Shown piece by piece: positions 1-9,123 of a stretch of DNA of 64,000 bases. The translations under genes were made by a program, and so were the position numbers. The first letter of the stretch is position 1, and each line of letters starts with the position of its first letter. Origin of the DNA: Gammaproteobacteria bacterium UBA5078 (lineage in GTDB: Bacteria; Pseudomonadota; Gammaproteobacteria; Pseudomonadales; Pseudohongiellaceae). Location: positions 108,638 to 172,637 of the forward strand of contig DIAM01000014.1 in the NCBI GenBank assembly GCA_002416505.1, written 5' to 3'. A model generated the notes under the pieces. The model had not been told where the DNA came from, made no database searches, and saw only the letters and a list, made by a program, of their open reading frames with translations.

Positions 1-20
1 CTTTAGCAATCGGGAACTCA

Positions 21-614
21 ATGAATAGCCTTACTCGCATGTTTCTCCTCGGCCTGTCCATACTTCTGCCGGTGGTCCTGTCTATACAACTCATTATATG
101 GGTGGTAAGCACCATGGAGACGTGGCTCAAGTCGCTCTGGTTTCTGCTACTACCCGAGTCGAGCTATTTTCCTGGCTTAGCGATGTTCGCTTTCATCCTG
201 CTCTCTATTGCCATCGGCGCGCTATCTCGGCAGAGCCTAATGCGCTACTTCTTGAAGATGCCCGGCATTGCATTGGAGCGAACCCCAGTGGTGCGCTATA
301 TATACAGCACCATAAAAGACTTCCTAGACCTTATGGGTGGTAAGACCTTCTCAGACCAATCCGTCGTCTGGGTGACACTGCCTCAAGTCCAGGGGCGTCT
401 ATTGGGCATCGTGACAAAAAAAGGTTCCGATAAAGGCTCGCGCTTAGCGGAAATCATTGAGCCGCACGAGGTCGCTGTGTATCTTCCAATGAGTTATCAG
501 GCCGGCGGCTATATGTTGATTGTCGCAAGCTCGCAAATAGAGAAAACCAACTTATCGCCCGGTGAAGCCTTGCATCTCATTATGAGTGCGGGTCTAGGTC
601 AAAAAATTAGATAA
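21..614 (+). CDS. DUF502 family membrane protein
   Basis: A 197-residue protein matching the DUF502 family by overall pattern: a short N-terminal hydrophobic segment (about residues 7-29), a second one (about 48-68), then a soluble domain containing the conserved stretch TPVVRYIYSTIKDF near residue 90 and a PTGY-like region replaced here by YLPMSYQAGGY. It is probably an inner-membrane protein with a cytoplasmic tail. The biochemical role of the family is not established. It starts only 20 bases into the window, so its upstream context cannot be seen. The serine hydrolase gene follows on the same strand after a short gap. Confidence 0.8.
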   Translation: MNSLTRMFLLGLSILLPVVLSIQLIIWVVSTMETWLKSLWFLLLPESSYFPGLAMFAFILLSIAIGALSRQSLMRYFLKMPGIALERTPVVRYIYSTIKDFLDLMGGKTFSDQSVVWVTLPQVQGRLLGIVTKKGSDKGSRLAEIIEPHEVAVYLPMSYQAGGYMLIVASSQIEKTNLSPGEALHLIMSAGLGQKIR

Positions 615-654
615 GGCCGCCGCTGTATTCGGCTCCATGCGTCGAAGGAGAAAC

Positions 655-2016
655 ATGCGTAAGGGTTTCATTGCGTTAGCGCTCGTTGTTTTACTAATGC
701 TGGGCGTTGGCAGCATGATTGGCATCACGCCTCGCTACGTTCTAGCCACCCCTGCGGTGGCTAGCGGCATTGGCGCAAAACTGCTGTGCAGCGCGCGCTA
801 TGTCAGCGAGTTTCCCGAGCAACTCGCCATGGGCGACCTCGAGCAATACTCCCCCGCCCTGCGCTATTTGAGCGTGGACTACGACGACAGTACCAAAACC
901 GTCAGCACCTCTTTCTTCGGCCTGAGTACGAGCAAGGCGCGCTTCCTGCCCGGTCTCGGCTGTGCCAATGAGTTTGATCGGGTTCACAATCGCGAAGCGC
1001 TCGCATCGAGTGAACTCGCGAGCCTGGCGAGCCACTGGCCCCATGGCAATCGCGTCGAGTCGCAACAGGCGCCCCTGCAGGCACTGCTAGAGGATATCCT
1101 CGCTAAAGACAATCAATTGGGCCTGAACACCCGTGCCCTGCTCCTGGTGCACGATGGGCACATCCTTGCCGAGGCCTATGGCCAAGGCAGCGGGCCCAAT
1201 ACGGCACTTCTCGGCTGGTCCATGGCCAAGAGTCTAATGTCGGTAATGCTCGGCAACCTAAGCCTCAGGGGCAAGCTCGACCCGCAACACACACCCCTAT
1301 TTCCAGACTGGGCCAACGACACCCGCCGCGACATCCACCTGCAAGACCTTCTACATATGAGTGATGGTCTAGCCTTCTCCGAGCAATACAACCCCGGCGA
1401 CGACGCGACTGCCATGCTCTTCACCGAGCCCTCGGCGTCGGCCTATGCGCTGCAAAAACCGCTCTTGCATCCGCCAGGCACCCATTTCAACTACAGCTCG
1501 GGCACTGCCAATCTACTGAGCCGGCTCTACTTCGAGCACACGGGTGGCAACTTGCAGGCCGCCTATGACGACTATGTCGACAACATAGTGATTCCGATGA
1601 GTTTTCAAGACACGATCTTCGAGACGGATGCCAGCGGCGTTTTCGTCGGCAGCTCCTATCTCTACGCCTCGGCGCGAGACTGGGCACGCCTTGGGCAACT
1701 GATGCTCAACGAGGGCGAGATCAATGGGCGACGCATCGTCAGCAAGGAGTGGGTGGTGCAATCTACACAGACGAACTCCACAGAGAACGGCAAGGCCTAC
1801 GGCTATCAATGGTGGCTCAATGACGGAGGTTCTGCATTGCGCTGGCCAGACCTGCCCAGCGACAGTTTCGCGGCAACAGGCAACCGTCAGCAATACCTTA
1901 TGATCGTCCCTTCGATGCAGGCGGTCATAGTGCGTTTGGGATGGACATCGGGCAGCTATCCCGTGAGTGAGAGGTTCGCCACAATATTAGATGCCGCGAA
2001 GACGAACGTGCAGTAG
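655..2016 (+). CDS. Serine hydrolase, beta-lactamase/class C-like fold
   Basis: A 453-residue protein of the beta-lactamase-related (PF00144-type) serine hydrolase family. The catalytic SxxK motif is visible as S-M-A-K at residues 189-192, and the second motif as Y-S-S at about 280 (Y-S/A-N in classical enzymes, so the third residue differs). The N-terminus has a hydrophobic segment (about residues 5-25), so the enzyme is likely exported or membrane anchored. An upstream ATG at 637 is in frame, but AAGGAG at 645-650 lies 4 bases before the ATG at 655, so 655 is the better start. Family members hydrolyse peptides, esters or beta-lactams; the substrate here cannot be told. Confidence 0.85.
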   Translation: MRKGFIALALVVLLMLGVGSMIGITPRYVLATPAVASGIGAKLLCSARYVSEFPEQLAMGDLEQYSPALRYLSVDYDDSTKTVSTSFFGLSTSKARFLPGLGCANEFDRVHNREALASSELASLASHWPHGNRVESQQAPLQALLEDILAKDNQLGLNTRALLLVHDGHILAEAYGQGSGPNTALLGWSMAKSLMSVMLGNLSLRGKLDPQHTPLFPDWANDTRRDIHLQDLLHMSDGLAFSEQYNPGDDATAMLFTEPSASAYALQKPLLHPPGTHFNYSSGTANLLSRLYFEHTGGNLQAAYDDYVDNIVIPMSFQDTIFETDASGVFVGSSYLYASARDWARLGQLMLNEGEINGRRIVSKEWVVQSTQTNSTENGKAYGYQWWLNDGGSALRWPDLPSDSFAATGNRQQYLMIVPSMQAVIVRLGWTSGSYPVSERFATILDAAKTNVQ

Positions 2017-2023
2017 TGATTAA

Positions 2024-2100
<77 letters not shown>

Positions 2101-2150
2101 AGAGAAAGGTCCGAACATGACAGCATTGCGCTGGCGTTCTTTACTTTGGG

Positions 2151-2200
2151 AATGGAGTGGCTGACGGGACTCGAAGCTATGACAATCAGAGTTACAGCCC
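2151..2200 (-). pseudogene. Decayed 3' half of a tRNA-His gene
   Basis: This 50-bp stretch aligns without gaps to 3537-3586, which is the 3' half of the intact tRNA-His plus two flanking bases. By hand count 38 of 50 positions match, and 11 of the 12 differences are transitions. Similarity starts at the anticodon stem and runs through the encoded CCA; on the other side it stops abruptly. The anticodon G-T-G has become G-T-A and the T-stem no longer pairs, so it cannot be a working tRNA. Its acceptor 3' strand CAGCCAC differs from that of the intact gene (CGGTCAC). It lies in the same orientation as the intact gene, as an attachment-site remnant would; a decayed tandem duplicate is the alternative. 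Confidence 0.75.
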
Positions 2201-2320
2201 TAATTTATCCCTTTTAATATCAAACACTTACTCCAAACTCCTCAATAAACGCCATTCTGATATTGCTTAATCTGGCGCCATGGAAATTGCAGATTCCATA
2301 TTGAGAATTAAAGTTGCGCG

Positions 2321-2326
2321 TATAAT
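2321..2326 (+). promoter_or_regulatory. Possible -10 element for the metzincin gene
   Basis: A perfect TATAAT lies 40 bases before the protease start codon. No good -35 hexamer stands at 16-18 bases upstream; the nearest candidates in the CATATTGAGA stretch are poor. This is an inference from the hexamer alone. Confidence 0.35.
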
Positions 2327-2365
2327 ACACGATAAGCATATAGAAGCCAGAATCTAGTTTGCTTA

Positions 2366-3373
2366 ATGTTTATCTCCAAGCAGCAACCCTGTCTTCACAG
2401 GAGCACTGCTTTGATTAAACTATTAAGAGATTGGCTATCTCGCCTCCCGATATGGCGAGAAGAGAAACAGAATACTAAAGCGGAGATATTCTATGCCGCA
2501 CTGTTTATTATCGTACTCGTTATCGTTGGCGCAGTTTGGCAAAAGGCCCAAGCTCAAGATTTGAGTCACGACCAAAGCCATGGTTGGCAAAGCGAGTACG
2601 CCGCATCATCATCGCAACCGGAATTGAAATGGGCTGTGCCCGTGCAGGTGAGAGTTTACGGCGAGGACGACATTCAGAAAGAACTAGAGTATGCCATTTG
2701 GAGTTGGGGCCAACGCACTGGGCATGACATAAGCTTTGGCGGGCAGATCGCAGCCATTGCGACAGGCGAGAGTAGGACTATAACCGTTCGCCTAATCGAT
2801 GCACTCGAAATGCAAGCAATCACCAAGAGTTTCAGTACCAAAGGTACAACCGATTTCTGGTATTACACTGCGAGCGGAATAATGACTGGCGCTGTGATCA
2901 ATCTAAACAGCCTATATTTCCCGAGAGACCAGGACACGGGAAAGGTCATCGTCGATCGATGCGCCCTGCAGACGATAGTGCATGAATTGGGTCACGCGCT
3001 TGGCTCACGGCACACCAACGAATCCGATGACGTGATGTACCCCTATAGCGCCAGAGGCTGCCGCTACAGCCTCTCCTCAAACGATATCGCCTCAACCCAT
3101 TACGAAGGGTCTGAATGCTTCATAGAGCTCACCATGGAGAACGACCTCTATCTTCCCGACATTCACGGTAAACGCGTTAGCCTAAAAAAATTAGAGGGCA
3201 ACATCTGGAAGATCGAAAGCATGGCAGATAATGCCGAAAACACCTGCCATAGCGCAAACACGGATGAGTTCCTAAATCTCACTATGCTCGATATTCGAGC
3301 CCCGCAGGCTCGTTATTGGGCAAAGTTCAAATTTATTGGGAATGATCAGTGGGAACTACAATACGCAGAATAG
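2366..3373 (+). CDS. Membrane-anchored or secreted metzincin-type metalloprotease
   Basis: A 335-residue protein with an N-terminal hydrophobic segment (about residues 41-60), then a catalytic domain. The zinc signature HELGHALGSRH occupies residues 206-216, which is the full HExxHxxGxxH metzincin motif, and a Met-turn candidate (D-V-M-Y-P) follows about ten residues later. The spacing suggests a matrixin-like fold. The C-terminal about 90 residues, with cysteines, are not recognised. No Shine-Dalgarno sequence is clear at the ATG. Base and codon use (AGA, ATA, lower GC) differ from neighbouring genes. The gene sits alone between tRNA-His and the tRNA-His remnant, so it is probably acquired cargo. 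Substrate unknown. Confidence 0.8.
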   Translation: MFISKQQPCLHRSTALIKLLRDWLSRLPIWREEKQNTKAEIFYAALFIIVLVIVGAVWQKAQAQDLSHDQSHGWQSEYAASSSQPELKWAVPVQVRVYGEDDIQKELEYAIWSWGQRTGHDISFGGQIAAIATGESRTITVRLIDALEMQAITKSFSTKGTTDFWYYTASGIMTGAVINLNSLYFPRDQDTGKVIVDRCALQTIVHELGHALGSRHTNESDDVMYPYSARGCRYSLSSNDIASTHYEGSECFIELTMENDLYLPDIHGKRVSLKKLEGNIWKIESMADNAENTCHSANTDEFLNLTMLDIRAPQARYWAKFKFIGNDQWELQYAE

Positions 3374-3538
3374 TGCATGCCTAGAACGTCGCATTTTGCA
3401 TGATGGTCTTCAGGCGAGATTGAATCGCTATGCAACAACGCAGGATGGTTTATAAACAGATTGAGCTTCGCACTGGCGCAAGGGGTCGTGCTATAAGGCC
3501 AGGGAAAGACTTCGAGGTGCAGTAAGTCATTGATTCAA

Positions 3539-3615
3539 TGGGGTGACCGATGGGGCTCGAACCCACGACAACCGGAGTCACAGTCCGGGGCTCTACCAAC
3601 TGAGCTACGATCACC
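3539..3615 (-). tRNA. tRNA-His (anticodon GTG)
   Basis: Complete cloverleaf on the minus strand. The extra G at position -1 (plus-strand c at 3615) pairs with the C at position 73, the hallmark of tRNA-His. The anticodon loop is CTGTGAC (GTG), the T-loop is TTCGAGC, and CCA is encoded at 3541-3539. It is downstream of tRNA-Pro with a gap of 35 bases and probably shares its transcript. It is one of the GUN tRNAs that receive queuosine at G34, and genes queC, queD and queE are in this window. Its 3' end borders the inserted segment described in the findings. Confidence 0.97.
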
Positions 3616-3650
3616 ATTGAACTTTGTCAACAACCAAGTCTAGATGGAGT

Positions 3651-3727
3651 TGGTCGGGGTAGAGAGATTCGAACTCCCGACATCCTGCTCCCAAAGCAGG
3701 CGCGCTACCAGACTGCGCTATACCCCG
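3651..3727 (-). tRNA. tRNA-Pro (anticodon TGG)
   Basis: Complete cloverleaf on the minus strand: acceptor CGGGGTA pairs with TACCCCG, the anticodon loop is TTTGGGA (TGG), the T-loop is TTCGAAT and CCA is encoded at 3653-3651. It is the first tRNA of the Pro-His-(Arg) series and has a strong promoter about 30 bases upstream. Confidence 0.97.
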
Positions 3728-3730
3728 ATA

Positions 3731-3750
3731 CCCTGCATCGTTATGCAGGG
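3731..3750 (-). other. Hairpin in the leader of the tRNA-Pro transcript
   Basis: A perfect 8-bp stem (CCCTGCAT / ATGCAGGG) with a 4-base loop begins 3 bases before the mature tRNA-Pro 5' end and ends at the predicted transcription start. No T-run follows on the minus strand, so it is not a terminator for that transcript. It may protect the leader or present the RNase P site; that is inference. Confidence 0.6.
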
Positions 3751-3755
3751 TCGGC

Positions 3756-3784
3756 ATAATACTCACGGCGCCTTTACCAGTCAA
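3756..3784 (-). promoter_or_regulatory. Promoter of the tRNA-Pro/His transcript
   Basis: On the minus strand a -35 TTGACT (3784-3779) is followed after 17 bases by a -10 TATTAT (3761-3756), close to the sigma-70 consensus. The predicted start near 3749 is about 20 bases before mature tRNA-Pro. It lies downstream of the cysS stop codon and points away from it. Confidence 0.75.
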
Positions 3785-3824
3785 TCGCAAAGTGACAAAA
3801 AAGGCTAATATTCAGTACGCTAAC

Positions 3825-5243
3825 TTAGCGCTCGATGCGCCAAGTGCTTCCGTCCGCCGAATCCTCGACGACAACCTTCAATGCGGCCAGTTTGTCGCGG
3901 ATCTCGTCGGCCAGTGCCCAGTCCTTGCTTGCCCGTGCCTCACGCCTTTGTTTAATCAGCGCTTCGACATGCGCGGCATCGACCTCACCGTCGTCGTGCC
4001 CCTGCAGGAAAGTCTCTGGCGAGCCCTGCAAGAAGCCTAGAACACCACCCAACTTGATGAGCAGGCGTCCTAACTGCGCTGCTAGGTCAGGATTCTCCTC
4101 GCGCTGTCGGTTGATCTCACGCGTAAGGTCGAACATCACCCCCAAGGCTACGGGGGTGTTGAAATCGTCGTCCATGGCGGCGCAGAAGGCCTTCTCGAAG
4201 CGCGAATTCACCAACTCACGGGCATTGGCAGTATCGAGCCCACGCAAAGCCGTGTAGAAGCGCTCGAGCGCGACAGACGCTTGATGCAAGCCCTGCTCGG
4301 CATAATTGATCGGGCTGCGATAATGACTGGAGATCAACAGATAGCGGACGACCTCGCCACTGTATTTTTTCAACACGTCACGCACGGTGAAGAAATTGCC
4401 CAATGACTTGGACATCTTCTCGTTGTCCACGCGCACCGAGCCGTTGTGCAGCCAGTAACGTGCGAATTGCTTGCCCGTTGCCGCCTCCGATTGTGCGATC
4501 TCGTTCTCGTGATGAGGGAAAACCAAGTCAGTACCGCCGCCATGGATGTCGAAGGAGTCGCCGAGACAGCAGGTCGACATCGCGGAACATTCGATATGCC
4601 AGCCAGGGCGCCCATAGCCCCAGGGCGAATCCCAGCCTACGTCACCGTCGGCTGCGGCCTTCCAAAGCACGAAGTCGCGCGGGTCGCGCTTGAGCTCGCC
4701 GATCTCGATGCGAGCACCGGCTAGCAACTCTTCTGGATTCTTGTTGGCAAGGCGACCGTATTTGGCGAACTGCGACACCGAATAATAGACATCGCCGCTT
4801 TCCACCTTATAGGCATATTCGCCCTCGATGAGGCGTTCGATTAGCGAGATGATTTGATCGATGTGCGCCGTGGCGCGCGGCTCTAGATCCGGGCGTTGCA
4901 CATACAGGGCCGCCTCGTCTTCGTGGGATGCCGCGATGAAACGTGCGGTGAGATCGGAGAATAATTCCCCGTTCGCCTTGGCGCGATTCAGAATCTTGTC
5001 ATCGATGTCGGTGATATTGCGCACATAGGTCACATCGAAACCACGATGGCGTAGAAAACGCGAGATCACATCGAAAGCGACGAACATGCGTGCGTGACCA
5101 ATATGACAGAAGTCATATGTTGTCACCCCACACACATACATCTTAACTTTACCCTCTTCCAAGGGTATGAAGGCTTCTTTTTTGCGGCTTAACGTGTTGT
5201 ATACCTGTAGCACTGGTTTACTCAACTTGACATCTTGGCCCAT
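3825..5243 (-). CDS. cysS: Cysteinyl-tRNA synthetase
   Basis: A 472-residue class I synthetase that charges tRNA-Cys in the cytoplasm. The N-terminal zinc-binding and HIGH region reads [18 protein letters not shown] (from about residue 34), and the KMSKS loop is present as [10 protein letters not shown] in mid-protein. Additional zinc ligands occur in the [11 protein letters not shown] and PHHENE regions. Length is typical for the family. The start ATG at 5243 lies within the 3' end of glnS (22-base overlap), indicating translational coupling in a glnS-cysS operon. Pairing with glnS and ppiB is a familiar arrangement in gammaproteobacteria. Confidence 0.97.
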   Translation of the reverse strand: MGQDVKLSKPVLQVYNTLSRKKEAFIPLEEGKVKMYVCGVTTYDFCHIGHARMFVAFDVISRFLRHRGFDVTYVRNITDIDDKILNRAKANGELFSDLTARFIAASHEDEAALYVQRPDLEPRATAHIDQIISLIERLIEGEYAYKVESGDVYYSVSQFAKYGRLANKNPEELLAGARIEIGELKRDPRDFVLWKAAADGDVGWDSPWGYGRPGWHIECSAMSTCCLGDSFDIHGGGTDLVFPHHENEIAQSEAATGKQFARYWLHNGSVRVDNEKMSKSLGNFFTVRDVLKKYSGEVVRYLLISSHYRSPINYAEQGLHQASVALERFYTALRGLDTANARELVNSRFEKAFCAAMDDDFNTPVALGVMFDLTREINRQREENPDLAAQLGRLLIKLGGVLGFLQGSPETFLQGHDDGEVDAAHVEALIKQRREARASKDWALADEIRDKLAALKVVVEDSADGSTWRIER

Positions 5244-6979
5244 GAATCCCTAAGGGTCACGGTGCGGTTAAAGACAATTCGCTCTGCGTTCGAATCGAAG
5301 CGGTCGATACAGAAATACCCCTCGCGTTCGAACTGGAAGCTCGACTCTGGCGCTGCATCGGCAAGACTCGGCTCTACCTTGCAGCCTTGCAAGATCACCA
5401 GTGATTCCGGATTCAAACACTCCTTATAATCGGCAATGTTTTTATCATCGGGGTTCTCTTTATTGAACAGTCGATCGTAAATACGCACCTCGACATCCAA
5501 CGCCTGCTTGGCTGGCACCCAATGAATAACGCCGGCTACCTTGCGGCCCTGCGGATTGACACCCAGCGTCTCTGGATCATAGCTACACAGCAACTCCACA
5601 ACAGTGCCCGAGGCGTCTTTGACGACCTCGTCGCAGCGTATCACATAGCCGCCACGCAATCTTACCTCGACCCCGGGGCTCAGCCGCTTGTACTTAGGCG
5701 GCGGAATCTGTTCGAAGTCGCTCGCATCGATATACAGCTCTTTTGCGAACGGGATCTCCCGTGTGCCCATCTCCTCGCTCTTCGGATGGCTCGGCAGCAC
5801 TAAGGTCTCGGTCTTGTCCTCCGGGTAGTTCGTCAGAGTGACCTTAAGTGGTCTTAGCACGCACATCGCACGGGGCGCCGCTGCGTCCAAGTCTTCGCGG
5901 ATACTGTGTTCTAGCATCGCGACCTCAACGACCCCTGCACTGCGTGCCACGCCGGCTCTTTCGCAAAAATTACGAATAGATTCAGCGGTATAGCCACGAC
6001 GACGCAGACCCGATATGGTCGGCATGCGGGGATCGTCCCAGCCACTCACATAGCCCTCTGTCACCAATTCCTTGAGCTTGCGCTTGCTCATGACGGTGTA
6101 ATTGATATTCAGGCGCGCGAACTCGATCTGCCTGGGCAACACATACTCTGCCGCTGGCGCTGTGCTATCGCTGGCGGCATGCAGAGTCTCGATATCGAGA
6201 CTCTGCAGAATCCACTCATACAACGGCCGGTGGTCTTCGAACTCGAGCGTGCACAGCGAGTGCGTAATGCACTCCATCGCGTCAGAGATACAATGGGCGT
6301 AATCGTACATCGGGTAGATCGGCCATTTATTACCTGTTTGGTGGTGCTCCACATGACGGATGCGGTACAGCACCGGGTCGCGTAGATTGATATTCGGTGC
6401 CGCCATGTCGATCTTGGCACGCAGGCTATGGGCGCCATCGGGGAACTCGCCCCCACGCATGCGCGCAAACAAATCGAGATTCTCCTCGATGCTGCGCTCG
6501 CGGAACGGGCTATCTTTACCAGGACTCGTTAGAGTGCCACGGTACTCACGCGCCTCGTCTGGTGACAGACTGCAGACATAGGCCTTGCCACTGTTAATTA
6601 ATTGCACCGCAAAACCGTGTAGGGCATCGAAATAGGAAGAGGCAAAGCGCACCTCGCCATCCCAATGAAAGCCTAGCCACTCGATATCGGCCTTGATGGA
6701 GTTGATAAACTCCTGGCTCTCCTTCGCGGGATTGGTGTCATCGAAGCGTAAATTACACTGCCCATGATGACTTTGCGCAACGCCAAAATTGAGGCAGATC
6801 GACTTAGCATGACCAATATGCAAATAACCGTTGGGTTCCGGAGGAAAGCGCGTCTGCACTCGCCCATTGTGCTTGCCGCTTTGCAAATCTTGCTCAATAA
6901 TGTGTCGAATAAAATTCGATGCGGGGGCGGAACCAGAAGCTGCGGTAGTAGGGGTGTTGCTTTTATCGTTAGCGCTCAT
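5222..6979 (-). CDS. glnS: Glutaminyl-tRNA synthetase
   Basis: A 585-residue class I synthetase for tRNA-Gln. The signature [16 protein letters not shown] is near residue 50, the KMSKS counterpart is V-M-S-K-R-K-L, and the C-terminal beta-barrel anticodon-binding domains are complete. The reading frame stays open upstream to 7084, but those 35 extra residues do not look like GlnRS and would overlap the divergent ppiB leader. The ATG at 6979 puts the N-terminus (MSANDKSN, then the conserved NFIRHII) where the family has it. It is the first gene of glnS-cysS. Its presence means Gln-tRNA does not need the indirect amidation route. Confidence 0.96.
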   Translation of the reverse strand: MSANDKSNTPTTAASGSAPASNFIRHIIEQDLQSGKHNGRVQTRFPPEPNGYLHIGHAKSICLNFGVAQSHHGQCNLRFDDTNPAKESQEFINSIKADIEWLGFHWDGEVRFASSYFDALHGFAVQLINSGKAYVCSLSPDEAREYRGTLTSPGKDSPFRERSIEENLDLFARMRGGEFPDGAHSLRAKIDMAAPNINLRDPVLYRIRHVEHHQTGNKWPIYPMYDYAHCISDAMECITHSLCTLEFEDHRPLYEWILQSLDIETLHAASDSTAPAAEYVLPRQIEFARLNINYTVMSKRKLKELVTEGYVSGWDDPRMPTISGLRRRGYTAESIRNFCERAGVARSAGVVEVAMLEHSIREDLDAAAPRAMCVLRPLKVTLTNYPEDKTETLVLPSHPKSEEMGTREIPFAKELYIDASDFEQIPPPKYKRLSPGVEVRLRGGYVIRCDEVVKDASGTVVELLCSYDPETLGVNPQGRKVAGVIHWVPAKQALDVEVRIYDRLFNKENPDDKNIADYKECLNPESLVILQGCKVEPSLADAAPESSFQFEREGYFCIDRFDSNAERIVFNRTVTLRDSWAKMSS

Positions 6980-7018
6980 GTCGTTGTTTTTCGCTTTCTC
7001 ACGGGTGGCAAAGGACGT

Positions 7019-7047
7019 ATTATAACCTCTCCACGTGTTTCTCATAA
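7019..7047 (-). promoter_or_regulatory. Probable glnS promoter in the glnS/ppiB divergent region
   Basis: On the minus strand a perfect -10 TATAAT (7024-7019) is preceded after 17 bases by TTATGA (7047-7042), which matches the -35 consensus at 4 of 6 positions. This gives a leader of about 35 bases to the glnS ATG. A plus-strand TATACT at about 7063-7068 is a candidate -10 for ppiB, so the two promoters would interleave. Confidence 0.5.
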
Positions 7048-7083
7048 GAGGCGAGAGCCGCTTTATACTCAAGGTTGTACGCA

Positions 7084-7611
7084 ATGATTGTCTTTAAAAC
7101 GAATTACGGTGATATCACGATCGAACTCGACTTCGATAAAGCCCCTGTTTCTGCAGCCAATTTTCTTGAGTACGCCAAGAGCGGTTTTTACGATAACACT
7201 ATCTTTCACCGGGTCATCGACAACTTTATGATCCAGGGCGGTGGCTTCGAAACCGGCCTCGTTCAAAAGACCAATGGTAAGCCGATCACCAACGAAGCCG
7301 ACAATGGCCTGCTTAACACCATAGGCACCGTGGCCATGGCCCGCACCTCGGACCCCCACTCGGCCACTTCACAGTTCTTCATCAATGTCAGCAACAACAC
7401 CTTCCTGAACCATAAGAACAAGACAGCACAAGGCTGGGGTTACGCGGTGTTCGGCAAGATCAGCGCAGGCATGGAAGTAGTGAATAAGATGAAACAGTGT
7501 CGCACCACCTCCAAATCGGGACATCAAGACGTGCCGGTAGATGAGATCATTATCACCGCGACGACTGTCACTACGCCGGAACCGACACCCGAAAAAGCCA
7601 CTCAAAAATAA
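7084..7611 (+). CDS. ppiB: Cyclophilin-type peptidyl-prolyl isomerase B
   Basis: A 175-residue cytoplasmic cyclophilin that catalyses cis-trans isomerisation of prolyl bonds. The family core is clear: [18 protein letters not shown] (about residues 40-57) carries the catalytic Arg, and [12 protein letters not shown] and GYAVFGKI follow. No signal peptide is present. A TTG at 7075 is in frame, but the ATG at 7084 with AAGG at 7071-7074 fits the family N-terminus. A short threonine/proline-rich tail ends the protein. lpxH follows 13 bases later on the same strand, as in other gammaproteobacteria. glnS is divergent. Confidence 0.95.
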   Translation: MIVFKTNYGDITIELDFDKAPVSAANFLEYAKSGFYDNTIFHRVIDNFMIQGGGFETGLVQKTNGKPITNEADNGLLNTIGTVAMARTSDPHSATSQFFINVSNNTFLNHKNKTAQGWGYAVFGKISAGMEVVNKMKQCRTTSKSGHQDVPVDEIIITATTVTTPEPTPEKATQK

Positions 7612-7624
7612 AAACGGTTGGACC

Positions 7625-8371
7625 ATGTCTAACGCAGGGAAGACGCTCTTCATTTCGGATTTGCACCTAGATGCCGATTTACCGGCGATCACGCAGTGCT
7701 TCCTGAACTATATCGAAAAGGCAGCGGAAAGCGATGCACTGTATATCCTCGGAGATTTCTTCGAGGTTTGGGTGGGCGACGATGACCGCAACCAGCTGAC
7801 CGACTCTGTCGCACAAGCCCTCCAAACCCTCGCCGCTAGCGGCACCAAGATCTATCTAATGCACGGCAATCGCGACTTCCTGCTAGGCAAGGCCTATGCG
7901 CAGCGCTGTGGCGCGCAGTTAGTGGACGACCCGACCATTATCGACTGCTATGGCAAGAAGCTCGCCCTGATGCACGGCGATAGCCTGTGCACGCGTGACC
8001 TCGAGTATATGAAGTTTCGCAAGATGGTCCGCTCCGAACGCTGGCAGAATGACTTCTTAGAGCGCTCCCTGGTCGAGCGTCATATGATCGCCCAACAGAC
8101 ACGCCAGCAGAGCAAGGAGCAGAGTAGCCATAAGGCCTCGGACATCATGGATGTCACGCCACAGGCTGTGCTCGACCTACTCTACGACAAGCAGGTCAAC
8201 ATCCTCGTGCACGGTCACACCCACCGCCCCTCGGTGCACACCATTCGCCTGCAAGAGCCTATCAACGGTCAGGACGAGGCCCTGCGCATCGTCTTGGGCA
8301 GCTGGGACAGCAAGGGTTGGGCGCTCGAGTTTAGCGAGCAAGGCTACGAACTAAAGCATTTCCCGCACTAG
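7625..8371 (+). CDS. lpxH: UDP-2,3-diacylglucosamine diphosphatase
   Basis: A 248-residue metallophosphoesterase of lipid A synthesis; it cleaves UDP-2,3-diacylglucosamine to lipid X and UMP at the inner face of the membrane. Metal-binding motifs are present in order: ISDLHLD near residue 10, GDFFEVWVGDD, HGNRDFL, MHGDSLC and HGHTHRP near residue 196. The frame is open further upstream inside ppiB, but the ATG at 7625 gives the normal LpxH N-terminus. Its end overlaps the convergent DUF1289 gene by 4 bases. Confidence 0.96.
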   Translation: MSNAGKTLFISDLHLDADLPAITQCFLNYIEKAAESDALYILGDFFEVWVGDDDRNQLTDSVAQALQTLAASGTKIYLMHGNRDFLLGKAYAQRCGAQLVDDPTIIDCYGKKLALMHGDSLCTRDLEYMKFRKMVRSERWQNDFLERSLVERHMIAQQTRQQSKEQSSHKASDIMDVTPQAVLDLLYDKQVNILVHGHTHRPSVHTIRLQEPINGQDEALRIVLGSWDSKGWALEFSEQGYELKHFPH

Positions 8372-8835
8372 GACAGGCCGTCCACTAGGGTGAAATAGCG
8401 CTCGAAGTGCGCATCGCACAGCAGCAATAATTGCGTGTCTACCAGGTTCGCTAGGTCCCGATTCGAAAGATGAGCGAAGGCCGGCCTGACGCCGATCCCC
8501 AAATCCGCCAACACCACTCGCTCCAGCGGCGCCTTCTGCAATAAGGTATTGATCCAGCAATAAGGCGAGAGCGCCTCGTTGAATGGCAACTTGAGCTGGG
8601 TCATGCCCTGCTGCAGGGTCTCCATGGACACGATATGGAACTTGTCCTGCATGATCTGCACGGTGAGCGCCTCGATACGGCGCAGCACGGCCTCTTTCTC
8701 CGCGTCGAGATAGCCATTCCAGCGGATCACCTCGAACGCATAGCGTTTGCAACCCCGGCAAATGCGATCTCCGACAGAGGTCGTGGAGCACACTCCAATG
8801 CACGGGGTTCGAGTCAGACTACTTTTCAAGTTCAC
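8368..8835 (-). CDS. DUF1289 domain-containing protein
   Basis: A 155-residue protein with an N-terminal DUF1289 cysteine motif (TPCIGVCSTTSVGDRICRGC, residues 10-29) followed by the family's F-x-x-I-x-x-W-x-x-Y. The four cysteines may bind a metal. The remaining about 100 residues are less conserved and are not recognised; they include a leucine-rich helical stretch. Members of this family are small proteins of unknown role. The gene converges on lpxH with a 4-base overlap, and its 5' end faces acnB. Confidence 0.8.
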   Translation of the reverse strand: MNLKSSLTRTPCIGVCSTTSVGDRICRGCKRYAFEVIRWNGYLDAEKEAVLRRIEALTVQIMQDKFHIVSMETLQQGMTQLKLPFNEALSPYCWINTLLQKAPLERVVLADLGIGVRPAFAHLSNRDLANLVDTQLLLLCDAHFERYFTLVDGLS

Positions 8836-9123
8836 AACCTTCGCTAATAAATGAGCGGATAGTCAAAGCCCGTAATGACAGGAGCTAGAGCGCGCAGAGC
8901 TAGAGTTTTGGCGCCCGATCGACTATACTAAGCACCCAATTTTAACAGCTAATTGATTCACTAGCTGAGTTTTGATCGGCCTAAATTCGCAATAACTTTA
9001 AATCGACCTACTTACTAAATAGATCTATGAATTGTTACAACCCTCTTTTTCGCACTACTTGTGCAGGTTGTCTTTTCTAGACTGTCACTCGCTGCCTTAT
9101 AGTCAATTGACGAGGGGAAAAAT
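8836..9123 (+). other. Divergent intergenic region upstream of acnB
   Basis: This 288-bp AT-rich region separates the DUF1289 gene (minus) from acnB (plus) and must hold the acnB promoter. TATACT at 8924-8929 and TATAGT near 9098 are candidate -10 elements, but neither has a convincing -35. GAGGGG at 9112-9117 is the acnB ribosome-binding site. No small gene or strong hairpin was seen. Confidence 0.5.

Noticed and set aside
6980..7084. Longer glnS start
   Set aside because: The extra residues do not match GlnRS and would cover the glnS promoter and ppiB start.
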